The translations under genes and the position numbers were made by a program. Source: Streptomyces tubercidicus (lineage in GTDB: Bacteria; Actinomycetota; Actinomycetes; Streptomycetales; Streptomycetaceae). From it: a DNA stretch of 64,000 bases. Where the stretch lies: the NCBI RefSeq assembly GCF_027497495.1, contig NZ_CP114205.1, positions 3,038,001 to 3,102,000 on the forward strand. Direction: 5' to 3'. A model generated the notes under the pieces. It was given only the letters and a program-made list of their open reading frames with translations. It had not been told where the DNA came from and did no database searches. This document shows positions 24,577 to 34,259 of the stretch, in pieces. Positions within the stretch are counted from its first letter, which is position 1; the number at the start of each line of letters is the position of its first letter.

Positions 24577-25974
24577 CTAGAGGACCAGCGACAGCAGCAG
24601 GACGCAGACGATCCCGACCACCGAGATCAGCGTCTCCATCACCGACCAAGTCTTCAGCGTCTGGCCGACGTTCATCCCGAAGTACTCCTTGACCAGCCAG
24701 AATCCGGCGTCGTTGACATGGCTGAAGAACAGCGAGCCGGAGCCGATGGCCAGCACCAGCAGCGCGGCGTGCGGGGTGGTCATCTCCGCGGCGAGCGGGG
24801 CGACCAGTCCGGCGGCGGAGATGGTGGCGACGGTCGCGGAGCCGGTCGCGAGGCGGATGGCGACCGCGATCAGCCAGGCCAGCAGCAGCGCGGAAATGTT
24901 CCAGCCCTTGGAGATGTCCAGGATCATCTGGCCGACCCCGGCATCCACCAGCGTCTGCTTGAAGCCGCCGCCCGCGCCGACGATCAGCACCACCCCGGCG
25001 ATCGGGGCGAGCGACTTCTCGACGGTGGCGGCGATCCGGTCGCGGGTGAACCCGGCCGCCCGGCCGAGCGTGAACATCGCGACGATCACGGCGGTGAGCA
25101 GGGCGATCAGCGGCGAGCCGATGACGTCGAAGACCTTCTGGACCTGGTGCCCGGGGTCGTCGACGACGATGTCCACCAGCGCCTTGGCCAGCATCATCAC
25201 CACCGGAAGCAGCACGGTGGCCACGGTGATCCCGAAACCGGGCCGCTTCGCCAGGTCGTCGGAGGTCCGCTCGGGCACCAGATTCTCCGGCGGCTGAATG
25301 TCGACCCAGCGGGCCGCGTAACGGGAGAAGACCGGACCGGCGATGATCGCGGTCGGGATGGCGACGACCACCCCGAGCGCGAGGGTGACACCGAGGTTCG
25401 CACCGACCGCGTCGATCGCCGCGAGCGGCCCGGGGTGCGGGGGTATCAGCCCGTGCATGACGGACAGTCCGGCCAGCGCCGGGATGCCGATCCGCATCAG
25501 CGAGAAGTTGCCGCGCTTGGCGACCAGCAGCACCACCGGGATCAGCAGCACGATGCCGACCTCGAAGAAGAGCGGCAGCCCGACGATCCCGGCGATCAGC
25601 ACCATCGCCCAGGGCATTGCCGACCTGCCCGCCTTCGCCAGGATCGTGTCGACGATCTGGTCCGCACCACCGGAGTCGGCGAGCAGCCGCCCGAGGACCG
25701 CACCGAGCGCGATCAGCACCCCGGTGCCGGCGACCGTCGTGCCCAGCCCCGCCGAGAAGCTGGTGACCGTCTTGTCGAGCGGCGCACCGGCCACCGCGCC
25801 GAGCACCAGCGAGCCGATGATCAGCGACAGAAAGGCATGCAGCTTGAACTTGGTGATGAGCAGGACGATGACGGCTATGCCGGCCAGGACGGCGATGCCC
25901 AGCTGTGCGTGACCGGCCGTGGTGATCGGCTCGGCCGCGTCCGCTGCGAGCATCTCGACGCTGAGATGTGTCAC
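24577..25974 (-). CDS. gntP: Gluconate:H+ symporter, GntP family
   Basis: 465 residues with about 12-14 membrane helices. GntP signatures include ALGAVLGRLLADSGGADQIVD, GLPLFFEVGIVLLIPVV, LIPPHPGPLAAIDAVGA and HVNDAGFWLVKEYFG near the C-terminus. It imports gluconate (or a related sugar acid) for phosphorylation by the gluconokinase encoded upstream. GTG 25974 has AAGGGAA upstream. It lies 93 bp after gntK in the same direction, and a GntR-family regulator is divergent from the pair, so this is a compact gluconate utilisation unit. Confidence 0.93.
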   Translation of the reverse strand: MTHLSVEMLAADAAEPITTAGHAQLGIAVLAGIAVIVLLITKFKLHAFLSLIIGSLVLGAVAGAPLDKTVTSFSAGLGTTVAGTGVLIALGAVLGRLLADSGGADQIVDTILAKAGRSAMPWAMVLIAGIVGLPLFFEVGIVLLIPVVLLVAKRGNFSLMRIGIPALAGLSVMHGLIPPHPGPLAAIDAVGANLGVTLALGVVVAIPTAIIAGPVFSRYAARWVDIQPPENLVPERTSDDLAKRPGFGITVATVLLPVVMMLAKALVDIVVDDPGHQVQKVFDVIGSPLIALLTAVIVAMFTLGRAAGFTRDRIAATVEKSLAPIAGVVLIVGAGGGFKQTLVDAGVGQMILDISKGWNISALLLAWLIAVAIRLATGSATVATISAAGLVAPLAAEMTTPHAALLVLAIGSGSLFFSHVNDAGFWLVKEYFGMNVGQTLKTWSVMETLISVVGIVCVLLLSLVL

Positions 25975-26067
25975 GGCGATTCCCTTGATTGAACGACAGA
26001 GGGGGAAGTGGCGAAGGGGGCTGCTTTACGTGTGGGGGTGGGGAGTTGGGGGTGCGGGCGGGGCGTC

Positions 26068-26625
26068 CTAACGGGCACCTGCCGCATCCCTCGCGTGCAA
26101 TGCCGCGACCGCCCGCCCGGCGATCTCCGCCGGGGTGCCGGCCACATCGACGAGGACGCCGGCCTCGTCGGGCCCGAGCGGTTCGAGCGTGGCGAACTGG
26201 GAGTCCAGCAGCGCGGCCGGCATGAAGTGGCCCCGGCGCTCGGCCATCCGCTCCTCGATCAGCGCGCGAGCGCCGGTGAGGTGCAGAAAGACGATGCCGG
26301 GGGCGGCGGCGCGCAACCGGTCGCGATAGGCGCGCTTGAGTGCCGAGCTGCTGACGACCCCGCCGCGCCCGCCCCGTTCGTGCGCCCAGGCCCCTATGGC
26401 GTCCAGCCAGGGGCCCCGGTCGGCGTCGTCCAGCGGGATACCGGCCGACATCTTGGCGATGTTGGCCGTCGGATGGAAGTCGTCACCCTCGGCATACGGG
26501 ACGCCCAGCGCCTCGGCGACCAGCGGACCGATCGTGGTCTTACCGGTGCCGGCCACGCCCATCACGACGATCACGTCCGTCACGTCCGTCACGTCCGCTA
26601 CGTCGATCACGTCGGGGGTGCTCAT
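26068..26625 (-). CDS. gntK: Gluconokinase
   Basis: 185 residues. Phosphorylates gluconate to 6-phosphogluconate. The P-loop is VIVVMGVAGTGKTTIG, followed by the family motif YAEGDDFHPTANIAKMSAGIPL, then SSALKRAYRDRLR and the LID arginine region MAERRGHFMPAALLDSQFATLE. I chose ATG 26625, with GAGG 9 nt upstream; the longer frame to 26712 would cross the operator. The first 16 residues (STPDVIDVADVTDVTDV) are encoded by a 9-bp tandem repeat and are not part of the kinase fold. Divergent regulator at 26757. Confidence 0.92.
   Translation of the reverse strand: MSTPDVIDVADVTDVTDVIVVMGVAGTGKTTIGPLVAEALGVPYAEGDDFHPTANIAKMSAGIPLDDADRGPWLDAIGAWAHERGGRGGVVSSSALKRAYRDRLRAAAPGIVFLHLTGARALIEERMAERRGHFMPAALLDSQFATLEPLGPDEAGVLVDVAGTPAEIAGRAVAALHARDAAGAR
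26572..26616. repeat. 9-bp tandem repeat encoding the GntK N-terminus
   Basis: Five units on the plus strand: CACGTCCGT, CACGTCCGT, CACGTCCGC, TACGTCGAT, CACGTCGGG. The period of 9 preserves the reading frame and produces the Asp-Val-Thr/Ile/Ala repeat ahead of the P-loop. Confidence 0.75.
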
Positions 26626-26680
26626 CCCGTGGTACCTCGCTGTCTTCATCGACCTCGTGCGGCGCCCACTGAACCCCATT

Positions 26681-26723
26681 AGGTACGACGTATTCAAGAG
26701 CTCGTGATGCAAACGTCATACTT
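26681..26723. promoter_or_regulatory. Candidate GntR-family operators
   Basis: AGGTACGACGTAT (26681-26693) and, inverted, AAACGTCATACTT (26711-26723) match at 10 of 13 positions. They lie between gntK and the regulator and cover the start region of both transcripts. FadR/FCD regulators often bind such GTAnGACGT-like half-sites. Confidence 0.5.
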
Positions 26724-26756
26724 AATTCGCCGGAGCCGGGAACGTAGGCTTGGCCC

Positions 26757-27458
26757 ATGGAAAACGAGGGGAAGGGGCTGCACGCCCGCGTGCTGGAGTC
26801 CCTCGGACCCGCGATCACCGCGGGCGACTACCCTCCGGGCACGATCCTGCGCACGGACGAACTGGAGCAGCGCTTCGACGTCTCCCGCACGGTCATCCGC
26901 GAGGCGATCCGGGTACTGGAATCCATGCAGCTGGTCGCCTCCCGGCGCCGGGTGGGGGTGACCGTCCGGCCCACCGAGGAGTGGAATGTCTACGACCCGC
27001 GGGTGATCGGCTGGCGGCTGGCCGGCCGGGACCGCCCCCGGCAGCTGCGCTCCCTCACCGTGCTGCGTTCGGCGATCGAGCCGGTCGCCGCGGGCCTCGC
27101 CGCCCGGCACGCCACCCCCGAGCAGTGCGCCGAACTCACCGAACAGGCCATGGGCATGGTCGCCACCTCACGCGGCCAGCAGCTCGACGCCTACCTCGTC
27201 CACGACACGGCCTTCCACCGGGTCGTCCTGACCGCCTCCGGCAACGAGATGTTCGCCCGGCTCGGCGATGTGGTCGCCGCCGTCCTGACCGGCCGCACCC
27301 AGCACCGGGTGATGTTCACCGACCCCGACCCGGCCGCGGTCACCCTCCATGTGCAGGTCGCGGAGGCCGTACGGACCGGCGACGCGGCGCGGGCGGAGGC
27401 GCTGACCCGCGAGATCACCACCGGCGCGATGGCCGAACTGGACGTCCTGGCACCGTAG
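26757..27458 (+). CDS. gntR: FCD-domain GntR-family regulator of gluconate genes
   Basis: 233 residues. Winged HTH at the N-terminus (ITAGDYPPGTILRTDELEQRFDVSRTVIREAIRVLE), followed by the all-helical FCD effector domain. The metal/ligand residues of FCD are present as D in DAYLVHDTAFHRVVL and the His residues near HDTAFH and LHVQVAEAVRTGD. Its divergent position to gntK-gntP implies gluconate or 6-phosphogluconate as inducer. ATG 26757 has CGTAGG upstream at modest strength. Gene symbol by context rather than sequence alone. Confidence 0.88.
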   Translation: MENEGKGLHARVLESLGPAITAGDYPPGTILRTDELEQRFDVSRTVIREAIRVLESMQLVASRRRVGVTVRPTEEWNVYDPRVIGWRLAGRDRPRQLRSLTVLRSAIEPVAAGLAARHATPEQCAELTEQAMGMVATSRGQQLDAYLVHDTAFHRVVLTASGNEMFARLGDVVAAVLTGRTQHRVMFTDPDPAAVTLHVQVAEAVRTGDAARAEALTREITTGAMAELDVLAP

Positions 27459-27521
27459 TTGACCACCGGGCGGCGGCGTATGGGACCGTCATCGACCGTG
27501 CGCGCCCGGCGGCTCCCCCGC

Positions 27522-27734
27522 TCAGAACAACGGCTGCTGCCCCGGGAACGGCGGCTCCTCCGGGTCGAACAGCTTCTCCGCGGGCGCCATCATCGGCGCC
27601 ATCCTGCGCGACCCCGGGCAGGAGATCAGCTCCAGCACCGTCCGCCGTCCGGGCGGGTCATGGCGGGCGAAGCGGCCGCCGACAACGGCGATCTCTCGGG
27701 TGCAGACGGGGCACACACGGCGGGGTGACGACAT
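27522..27734 (-). CDS. Small Cys-containing conserved protein
   Basis: 70 residues starting MSSPRRVCPVCTREIAVVGGRFARHDPP. A CPVC knuckle and an internal Cys plus His could form a zinc site (Cys-x2-Cys, later C in LISCPGS), a layout frequent in short Streptomyces proteins. The Pro-rich end (DPEEPPFPGQQPLF) is disordered. No operon partner: it is convergent with the gluconate regulator gene. Real gene likely because the codon bias is good and the zinc motif is intact, but I cannot name its function. Confidence 0.55.
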   Translation of the reverse strand: MSSPRRVCPVCTREIAVVGGRFARHDPPGRRTVLELISCPGSRRMAPMMAPAEKLFDPEEPPFPGQQPLF

Positions 27735-27790
27735 GCCCTCAGTGTGACGCAGGCCCACGCGGCGCTCACAAGCCACCGGCCCTACTGGCG

Positions 27791-28333
27791 TCAGCGAAGG
27801 ACCTGGGCGATCCGGCCTCGCAGGTTTGCGTCGCTGATGCTGTCGAGGTCGCGCCAGGCGGCGTCGATGACCTCTTCAGACTGGAGCTGGCCGACTTCGG
27901 CTTCGGTGCGGAACAAAAACCGGAAGTCGATGTGCTGGTGGTCCGGCTCGGCCTTGGCGGCGTTGGCATCGATCGGATGGATGTCGATGTGGACGGGGGA
28001 GTCGCCCACAGGGCTGACAGAGTCGGCGAGGATGCCGGTCTCTTCGGTGAGCTCGCGCCTGGCGGCCTCCCCGAGACTGGTGTCGGTGGATTCGAGGTGG
28101 CCGCCGGGCAGGAGCCACTTGCGGGTGGCGAGGTGGTGGATGTGCAGGATGCGCCCGTCCGGCCCGACAAGAACCGCGCCGGCGGTCGCATGACCACGGA
28201 ACTCCTTACGGGAGGCGAGGTCGGCGCCGGCGTCCAGGAGGTCGAGAGGGATGGCCAGGCCGGACTTCTCCTCCGGGTGCTCGTAGAGGTAAGAGTTCAC
28301 GGTGGCGCGGATGTGGTCTGCCGTGATGGCCAT
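27791..28333 (-). CDS. NUDIX hydrolase
   Basis: 180 residues with a Nudix fold. The Nudix box reads GGHLESTDTSLGEAARRELTEETGI; the essential REL-x-EE-x-G core is intact, while the box's first Glu is replaced in the STD segment. It should hydrolyse a nucleoside diphosphate linked to another group. The extra N-terminal helical segment (ADHIRATVNSYLYEHPEEKSGL) is typical of a Streptomyces subgroup. I chose ATG 28333, just after AGGTGA, which overlaps the stop of the SAHH-like gene, so the two are translationally coupled. Confidence 0.85.
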   Translation of the reverse strand: MAITADHIRATVNSYLYEHPEEKSGLAIPLDLLDAGADLASRKEFRGHATAGAVLVGPDGRILHIHHLATRKWLLPGGHLESTDTSLGEAARRELTEETGILADSVSPVGDSPVHIDIHPIDANAAKAEPDHQHIDFRFLFRTEAEVGQLQSEEVIDAAWRDLDSISDANLRGRIAQVLR

Positions 28334-28338
28334 GATGA

Positions 28339-29460
28339 TCACCTATTGAAGTAGGAGAGCCAGATTGCCGCGATCGCGGCACGGTCGGCCGCGGGAACCT
28401 CGTGCATGCCGGGGGCGAGATCTCCGCGAGTGAGCATCCTGATCGCGGCCAGGATCTCGGCCTGGACCAGGAAGATGAACGGCCCAACGCTGGCACCGTG
28501 CAAGAAGTTCACGGCGTTGCCGCCGTTCACCAGATAGAAGTAGTGGCCGGTGGTCTGGTAGCGGGTGACGTGGTCGCCGGCCATCGTGCGGTGGTAGACG
28601 TCCGGCAGTCCGCCCAACTCCAGTTCATCCTCGCTGGAGGTGACCGTGGCGACGTAGGCGCCGTTGCGGAGGTGGGTGAAGTCCTCCCCGTGCAGGGAGA
28701 CGGCGCCGGTCGCGCAGAGCACCAGGCCCGCGTCGGTCAGCGCGGCCTCGCGGTCGCGGGCGACGGTGAAGCCCTGGGCCAGGGCCTGGGTACGGCGGAC
28801 GGCGTCGATGTCGAAGACGGTGACCTGGACTCCTTTGGCGTGCAAGAGGCGGGCGATGGAAGAGCCGAGTTTGCCGAAGCCGATCACCAGGGCGGGGCGG
28901 CCGTGGAGGATATCGCCTCGTGCGCGCATGACAGCTTCGGTGGAGAAGACGACGGACTGGCCGACGAGGAAGTCCTCGGGATCCTTGAGCGGGGACCGGG
29001 CGACGGAGATCACCGGGCAGGGCAGTTTGTCGACTGCGTCGTAACGGCGGTGGCCGTTCTCCGTGTCCTCGATCACCCCGGCGAGGCGCCCGGAGAATCG
29101 GCCCGGGATGTCGGTGAGGGTGGGGGCGAAGTAGCCGCCGACGTCCAGTAGCGCGAGCGTCTCACCGGCTGCCCGGGATTCGATGTAGTCGAGCGCCGTG
29201 TCGGCGTCGGTGAACAGTTCGCGGGAGAGGGTGTCGACGGGGACGGCCTGCTCGACCTCGCGTTGGGCGGCTGCGGTGATGGATTTGGGCTTGGGCAGCA
29301 CGGCTTTGAGACGGCTCATCGCGGCGACCGTGCGGACGAAGCCGGGCCGCTCGGGCAGCAGGTGGGTGACGAGGAAGGAAGCAGCTTGCTCATCGGGGGC
29401 GAACCGGGCAGCGATCTTCGTGAAATAGGCGTCCAGCCGGGCGCGTTCGAAGGATTCCAT
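28339..29460 (-). CDS. S-adenosylhomocysteine hydrolase-like NAD-binding protein
   Basis: 373 residues. The middle holds an NAD-binding Rossmann motif, VIGFGKLGSSIARLLHAKG, with FDIDAVRRTQA following, as in SAH hydrolase. The C-terminal NGGNAVNFLHGASVGPFIFLVQ parallels the VNLAAAEGHP region. The protein is about 100 residues shorter than SAHH, and the usual substrate residues (GDD, GHFDNEI) are not apparent. It may therefore act on another thioether or nucleoside, or be a regulatory dehydrogenase. ATG 29460 has GAGAGG 8 nt upstream. Coupled to the NUDIX gene. Confidence 0.75.
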   Translation of the reverse strand: MESFERARLDAYFTKIAARFAPDEQAASFLVTHLLPERPGFVRTVAAMSRLKAVLPKPKSITAAAQREVEQAVPVDTLSRELFTDADTALDYIESRAAGETLALLDVGGYFAPTLTDIPGRFSGRLAGVIEDTENGHRRYDAVDKLPCPVISVARSPLKDPEDFLVGQSVVFSTEAVMRARGDILHGRPALVIGFGKLGSSIARLLHAKGVQVTVFDIDAVRRTQALAQGFTVARDREAALTDAGLVLCATGAVSLHGEDFTHLRNGAYVATVTSSEDELELGGLPDVYHRTMAGDHVTRYQTTGHYFYLVNGGNAVNFLHGASVGPFIFLVQAEILAAIRMLTRGDLAPGMHEVPAADRAAIAAIWLSYFNR

Positions 29461-29684
29461 AGCATTGACCTCTCGTTCTTCAGCTCGGAGCCGTGCACGG
29501 GGGCTGTCAGGCAGTGCGGGCGAAGCCGACAGCAGCAGGAAATCGGCGGAGGCGGCGTCCAGGTGAGCGTTGACGGTGACGGCGCCGGCGGTGTGCGGCA
29601 GTGGGGCGGGGCCAAGGATCAGGAACATCCAGGCACCCAGCGAGACCAGGAGTCCAGGGCCCGGACCTTGTGAAGGAGTGCCGG

Positions 29685-30116
29685 TCAGCCCAGGTGGTCC
29701 TGGCTGCCGGGGAACCCGGCCTTGAAGCGCGACCAGACGATCTTGCCCAGCGGCTCTCGGTCCTCGACACCCCAGCCGTCGGCGAGTATGTCGACGATCC
29801 TCAGGCCCCGCCCGGTGGTGTCGGTGTCCGCAGGGTGCTGGATTGCCGGCTGCGGTTCGCGGCTGCCGCGACCGTCGCGGCTGTCGTGTACTTCCAGGCG
29901 TACGAAGTCTTCGTCGGCGTCCAGCCGCACCAGGAAGCCGTGGCCACGCTTCGTGCCGTGGAGGAGGGCGTTGGAGGCCAGTTCGGAGACACACAGCCGG
30001 ACATCGTCAGCTGGTGCGTCCAGCCCCCATGCCTTCAGAGTCATGGCGGCGAAGTCGCGGGCCAGGCTGATCGATTCGGGCTTTGCTTCGAAAAACTTCT
30101 GTGTCGCATCCACCAT
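29685..30116 (-). CDS. ATP-binding protein (HATPase_c, RsbW-like)
   Basis: 143 residues of GHKL fold as in anti-sigma kinases. The N-box is VRLCVSELASNALLHGT, the G1/G2 region is VHDSRDGRGSREPQ, followed by GRGLRIVDILADGWGV. It probably acts as a serine kinase or binding partner in a partner-switching pathway. I chose ATG 30116 behind GTGAGG. The gene starts just after the recombinase-like gene stop, so the two are likely co-translated. Large families of such small ATPases sit next to XRE regulators in Streptomyces. Confidence 0.82.
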   Translation of the reverse strand: MVDATQKFFEAKPESISLARDFAAMTLKAWGLDAPADDVRLCVSELASNALLHGTKRGHGFLVRLDADEDFVRLEVHDSRDGRGSREPQPAIQHPADTDTTGRGLRIVDILADGWGVEDREPLGKIVWSRFKAGFPGSQDHLG

Positions 30117-30124
30117 GGCGGGCC

Positions 30125-30565
30125 TCACGTGGTCTCTGTGGCCAGGGCAGGAGCCGGCCCCGGGCTTCGGCGGCGAAGGGCTGCGGAGGGCGGGCTGGTC
30201 GGCCCGTGACCGGAAGGGCGAGGGCTGCGGGGTCCGCGGACCAGCAGCAGCCGTGAGCCGACCGCCTCAATCTGTTTCTGCCGTTCACCGGCTATCGCCT
30301 TCGTGCCCAAATGGGAAGCCGCCGGTGCAACGACGCCATAGGTGTCCGGCAGAGCGAGCACGTCCAGCAGACCGGTGAACGCCCCCGAACCGTTCGTGGC
30401 AGAGCGTTCGGTGAACAAACCGGATAGCACCAGCTCGTGACTGCGGCAGTACTCGGCAAGCGACGCCATCAGGGCCTCCTGCCGGGCGGCAGAGACCTGC
30501 ACCAGCCGCAGAAAGCCGAAAACGACCGGCCCGCTGACCCGGCGATGCTCGGTGAGGGGTTCCAT
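30125..30565 (-). CDS. Degenerate resolvase-domain-like protein
   Basis: 146 residues. The first 105 residues resemble a serine-recombinase N-terminal domain (GPVVFGFLRLVQVSAARQEALMASL, then VLSGLFTERSATNGSGAFTGLLDVLA), but the catalytic YxRxS is not present and no DNA-binding domain follows. The C-terminal 40 residues are Pro/Arg-rich. In Streptomyces such stand-alone domains commonly pair with an HATPase gene, here directly downstream. Function is not established; recombination is unlikely. ATG 30565 is divergent from the XRE gene. Confidence 0.6.
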   Translation of the reverse strand: MEPLTEHRRVSGPVVFGFLRLVQVSAARQEALMASLAEYCRSHELVLSGLFTERSATNGSGAFTGLLDVLALPDTYGVVAPAASHLGTKAIAGERQKQIEAVGSRLLLVRGPRSPRPSGHGPTSPPSAALRRRSPGPAPALATETT

Positions 30566-30643
30566 CGATGACCGTCCAAGTGCTCGGGGACGTGACAGCA
30601 CTTGAAGCCTGGCCCGGTCTGCTTCAGCGGCCAATGACCCTCT

Positions 30644-30665
30644 GTTGTACTTCCGTTGCACTTGC
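30644..30665. repeat. Adjacent direct repeats upstream of the XRE gene
   Basis: GTTGTACTTCC (30644-30654) immediately followed by GTTGCACTTGC (30655-30665); 9 of 11 positions match, one helical turn apart. The location, in the divergent control region about 55 bp before the XRE start, suits a regulator binding site, probably autoregulatory. Confidence 0.5.
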
Positions 30666-30717
30666 GTCCCCTGCCGCCACGCATCGTGCTTCGATGACGA
30701 ACAGAAGGGAGCGACGC

Positions 30718-31815
30718 GTGGCGACCGTGCACCACTGGACCGGCCTGGAAGCCCGGGCATTACGTCTCGCACTCCGGCTGAGCGTCCGCGCGTTCGCCCA
30801 GCACTTGGGCGTCGGCGTCCGCACCATCTCCAAGTGGGAGAAGCTACTGGCCACAACGGAACCACGGCAGGACACCCAGGCCATCCTGGATACTGCCTTG
30901 GCCCGCTCGGACACCGCCGTGCATCTGCGCTTCGAGACATTCCTGTCCGAGGCCGGCCGGCACGGCCAGTGCAGCGGCAGACGCATCACCAGCAGCGGCC
31001 CGAGAGCCTGGGAATACGAAACGTGGACCGACGACCTGGACCGGACCGTCGTGGCCCTCTCCCGCCAGAACTTCGCTTTCGCCGACAACCTGCTGGACCG
31101 GTGGCTGACACGCTTCGATCCGGCCGATCTGGACGACAAAGGCAGGTACTTGGTCGCCCGCTCAACAGCGCTGATGGGTGATCTCCAACGAGACCAAGGA
31201 GCCGTCCTCGGCCCGCTGTCGGCCCAGCACTCCTATGCCGGTGCCCGCTCGCTGTTCACCCAGCTCGACATTCCTCGCCGCATCGCCCAGCTTGACCTGT
31301 CCCTCGCCGTGGTCGCCGAGATGTCCGGCAAGCTGGAGACAGCCGCCCGCCATTACGAGACCCTGGCCGTCGACGACAGGCTCTCCCGCCGCGACCGGGC
31401 CAGAGCCCGGCTGTGGGTGGGCACCGCGCTGAGCAAGGGCGGCAACAACGACTACGCCGCCCGGGTCATGCGCGCCGCGACGCGCGAGTTCGAGGAGCTG
31501 GCCGAGCCGGACGACTGGTCCGTCGCCCACCAAAAGCTCGCCCTCGCCCACCGCGGCGTCGGTGACATCACCCAGGCCCTGCACTTCATCGACATCGCCC
31601 GTAGCACCGGAACGACCGACTCACCAATGCAGCAGGTCCGGCTGGACACCGCCCACGGTCACATCCTGCTGTCCGACCCTGCCACCCGGGATGATGGTCT
31701 GCATGTGCTCGACGCCGCCGCGAAGCTGGCCGCCAAGTTCGGTCTGAGTCACCAGTTCCGCAGCATCGAGGGCATCCGGATGACGAGCGAGGGGGCCTTG
31801 GGCCCCCGGCGGTGA
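30718..31815 (+). CDS. XRE-family regulator with TPR-like domain
   Basis: 365 residues. N-terminal HTH: LEARALRLALRLSVRAFAQHLGVGVRTISKWE. From about residue 110 onward the protein is all-helical with TPR-like repeats (for example RHYETLAVDDRLSRRDRARARLWVG and EPDDWSVAHQKLALAHRGVG), as in the large Streptomyces group of TPR-bearing XRE regulators. It is divergent from the recombinase-like/HATPase pair and followed 16 bp later by a YdcF gene. GTG 30718 has AAGGGAG 6 nt upstream; upstream in-frame starts are not supported. Confidence 0.82.
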   Translation: MATVHHWTGLEARALRLALRLSVRAFAQHLGVGVRTISKWEKLLATTEPRQDTQAILDTALARSDTAVHLRFETFLSEAGRHGQCSGRRITSSGPRAWEYETWTDDLDRTVVALSRQNFAFADNLLDRWLTRFDPADLDDKGRYLVARSTALMGDLQRDQGAVLGPLSAQHSYAGARSLFTQLDIPRRIAQLDLSLAVVAEMSGKLETAARHYETLAVDDRLSRRDRARARLWVGTALSKGGNNDYAARVMRAATREFEELAEPDDWSVAHQKLALAHRGVGDITQALHFIDIARSTGTTDSPMQQVRLDTAHGHILLSDPATRDDGLHVLDAAAKLAAKFGLSHQFRSIEGIRMTSEGALGPRR

Positions 31816-31831
31816 CCAGGGAGAGACGCGA

Positions 31832-32500
31832 GTGACGGACAACGAGCGGGCCATTACCGAAGGCCAGCGACAGCGGGCCAAGCTGATCTGGGACTACCAC
31901 CAGATGCACCACGAGGTGCGGCCCACCGACGCCGCCATCGGCCTGGGCAGTCACGACCTTGGTGTCCCGGCTTTCTGTGCAGAGCTGTACCGAGCCGGCC
32001 TGTTCCCCACTCTGGTGTTCTCCGGCGGCTCCAACCCCACCGCCCCCGAGCGCTTCCCCCGCGGCGAAGCAGTGCACTTCCGCGAGCATGCGCTCGCCCT
32101 CGGGGTGCCTGCGGACGCGGTTCTGCTGGAGCCCGGCGCGAGGAACACCGGGCAGAACGTCACCCTCTCCCGCGAAGTCCTGGTTGCCGCCGGGATCATG
32201 CCGAAGACTGTGTTGCTGGTCTCCATGCCTTATATGGAGCGACGCGCCTATGCCACTGCCCGCAAGGTGTGGCCCGAGGTCGAGGTGATCTGCGCCTCGG
32301 CTCCCCTGGAGTTCGATGACTATCTGAAGACGATCGGCGACGAAGAACTCGTCGTCCACCAGCTCGTCGGCGACCTGCAGCGGGTGATCGAGTATCCCCG
32401 TCTCGGGTTCGCCATCGAGCAGGTCGTTCCGGAGGACGTGCGGGGCGCATACGAATCGCTCGTCCACGACGGCTTCACCAGCCGCCTCCTCGCTCCCTGA
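31832..32500 (+). CDS. YdcF/ElyC-family DUF218 protein
   Basis: 222 residues. The DUF218 Rossmann-like fold is shown by DAAIGLGSHDLGVPAFCAELYRAG, LVFSGGSNP, GVPADAVLLEPGARNTGQNV and TVLLVSMPYMERRAYATARKVWP. The ST-x-N motif common to the family appears as RNTGQN. It lacks a membrane anchor, so it is cytoplasmic, like E. coli YdcF (reported to bind SAM). GTG 31832 follows GGGAGAG. Probably transcribed with the XRE regulator upstream. Confidence 0.82.
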   Translation: MTDNERAITEGQRQRAKLIWDYHQMHHEVRPTDAAIGLGSHDLGVPAFCAELYRAGLFPTLVFSGGSNPTAPERFPRGEAVHFREHALALGVPADAVLLEPGARNTGQNVTLSREVLVAAGIMPKTVLLVSMPYMERRAYATARKVWPEVEVICASAPLEFDDYLKTIGDEELVVHQLVGDLQRVIEYPRLGFAIEQVVPEDVRGAYESLVHDGFTSRLLAP

Positions 32501-32559
32501 CCTGCCGTCTCCGGACGGGCTGTGCGCGCTGACTTGGCACCCCGTCGTGCCCGCCCCCC

Positions 32560-34158
<1,599 letters not shown>

Positions 34159-34259
34159 GGGTGTACGCCTCCCACTGGGTGACCGGTTCGTCCGGGTTTC
34201 CGCCTTGCTCACAGCATGCCCGCAGGTTCGCCGCACCGCAGCACTGGGAAGAGTCACCG

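Noticed and set aside
30125..30565. Active serine recombinase
   Set aside because: The catalytic YxRxS motif and DNA-binding domain are absent, and no inverted repeats or attachment sites flank it.
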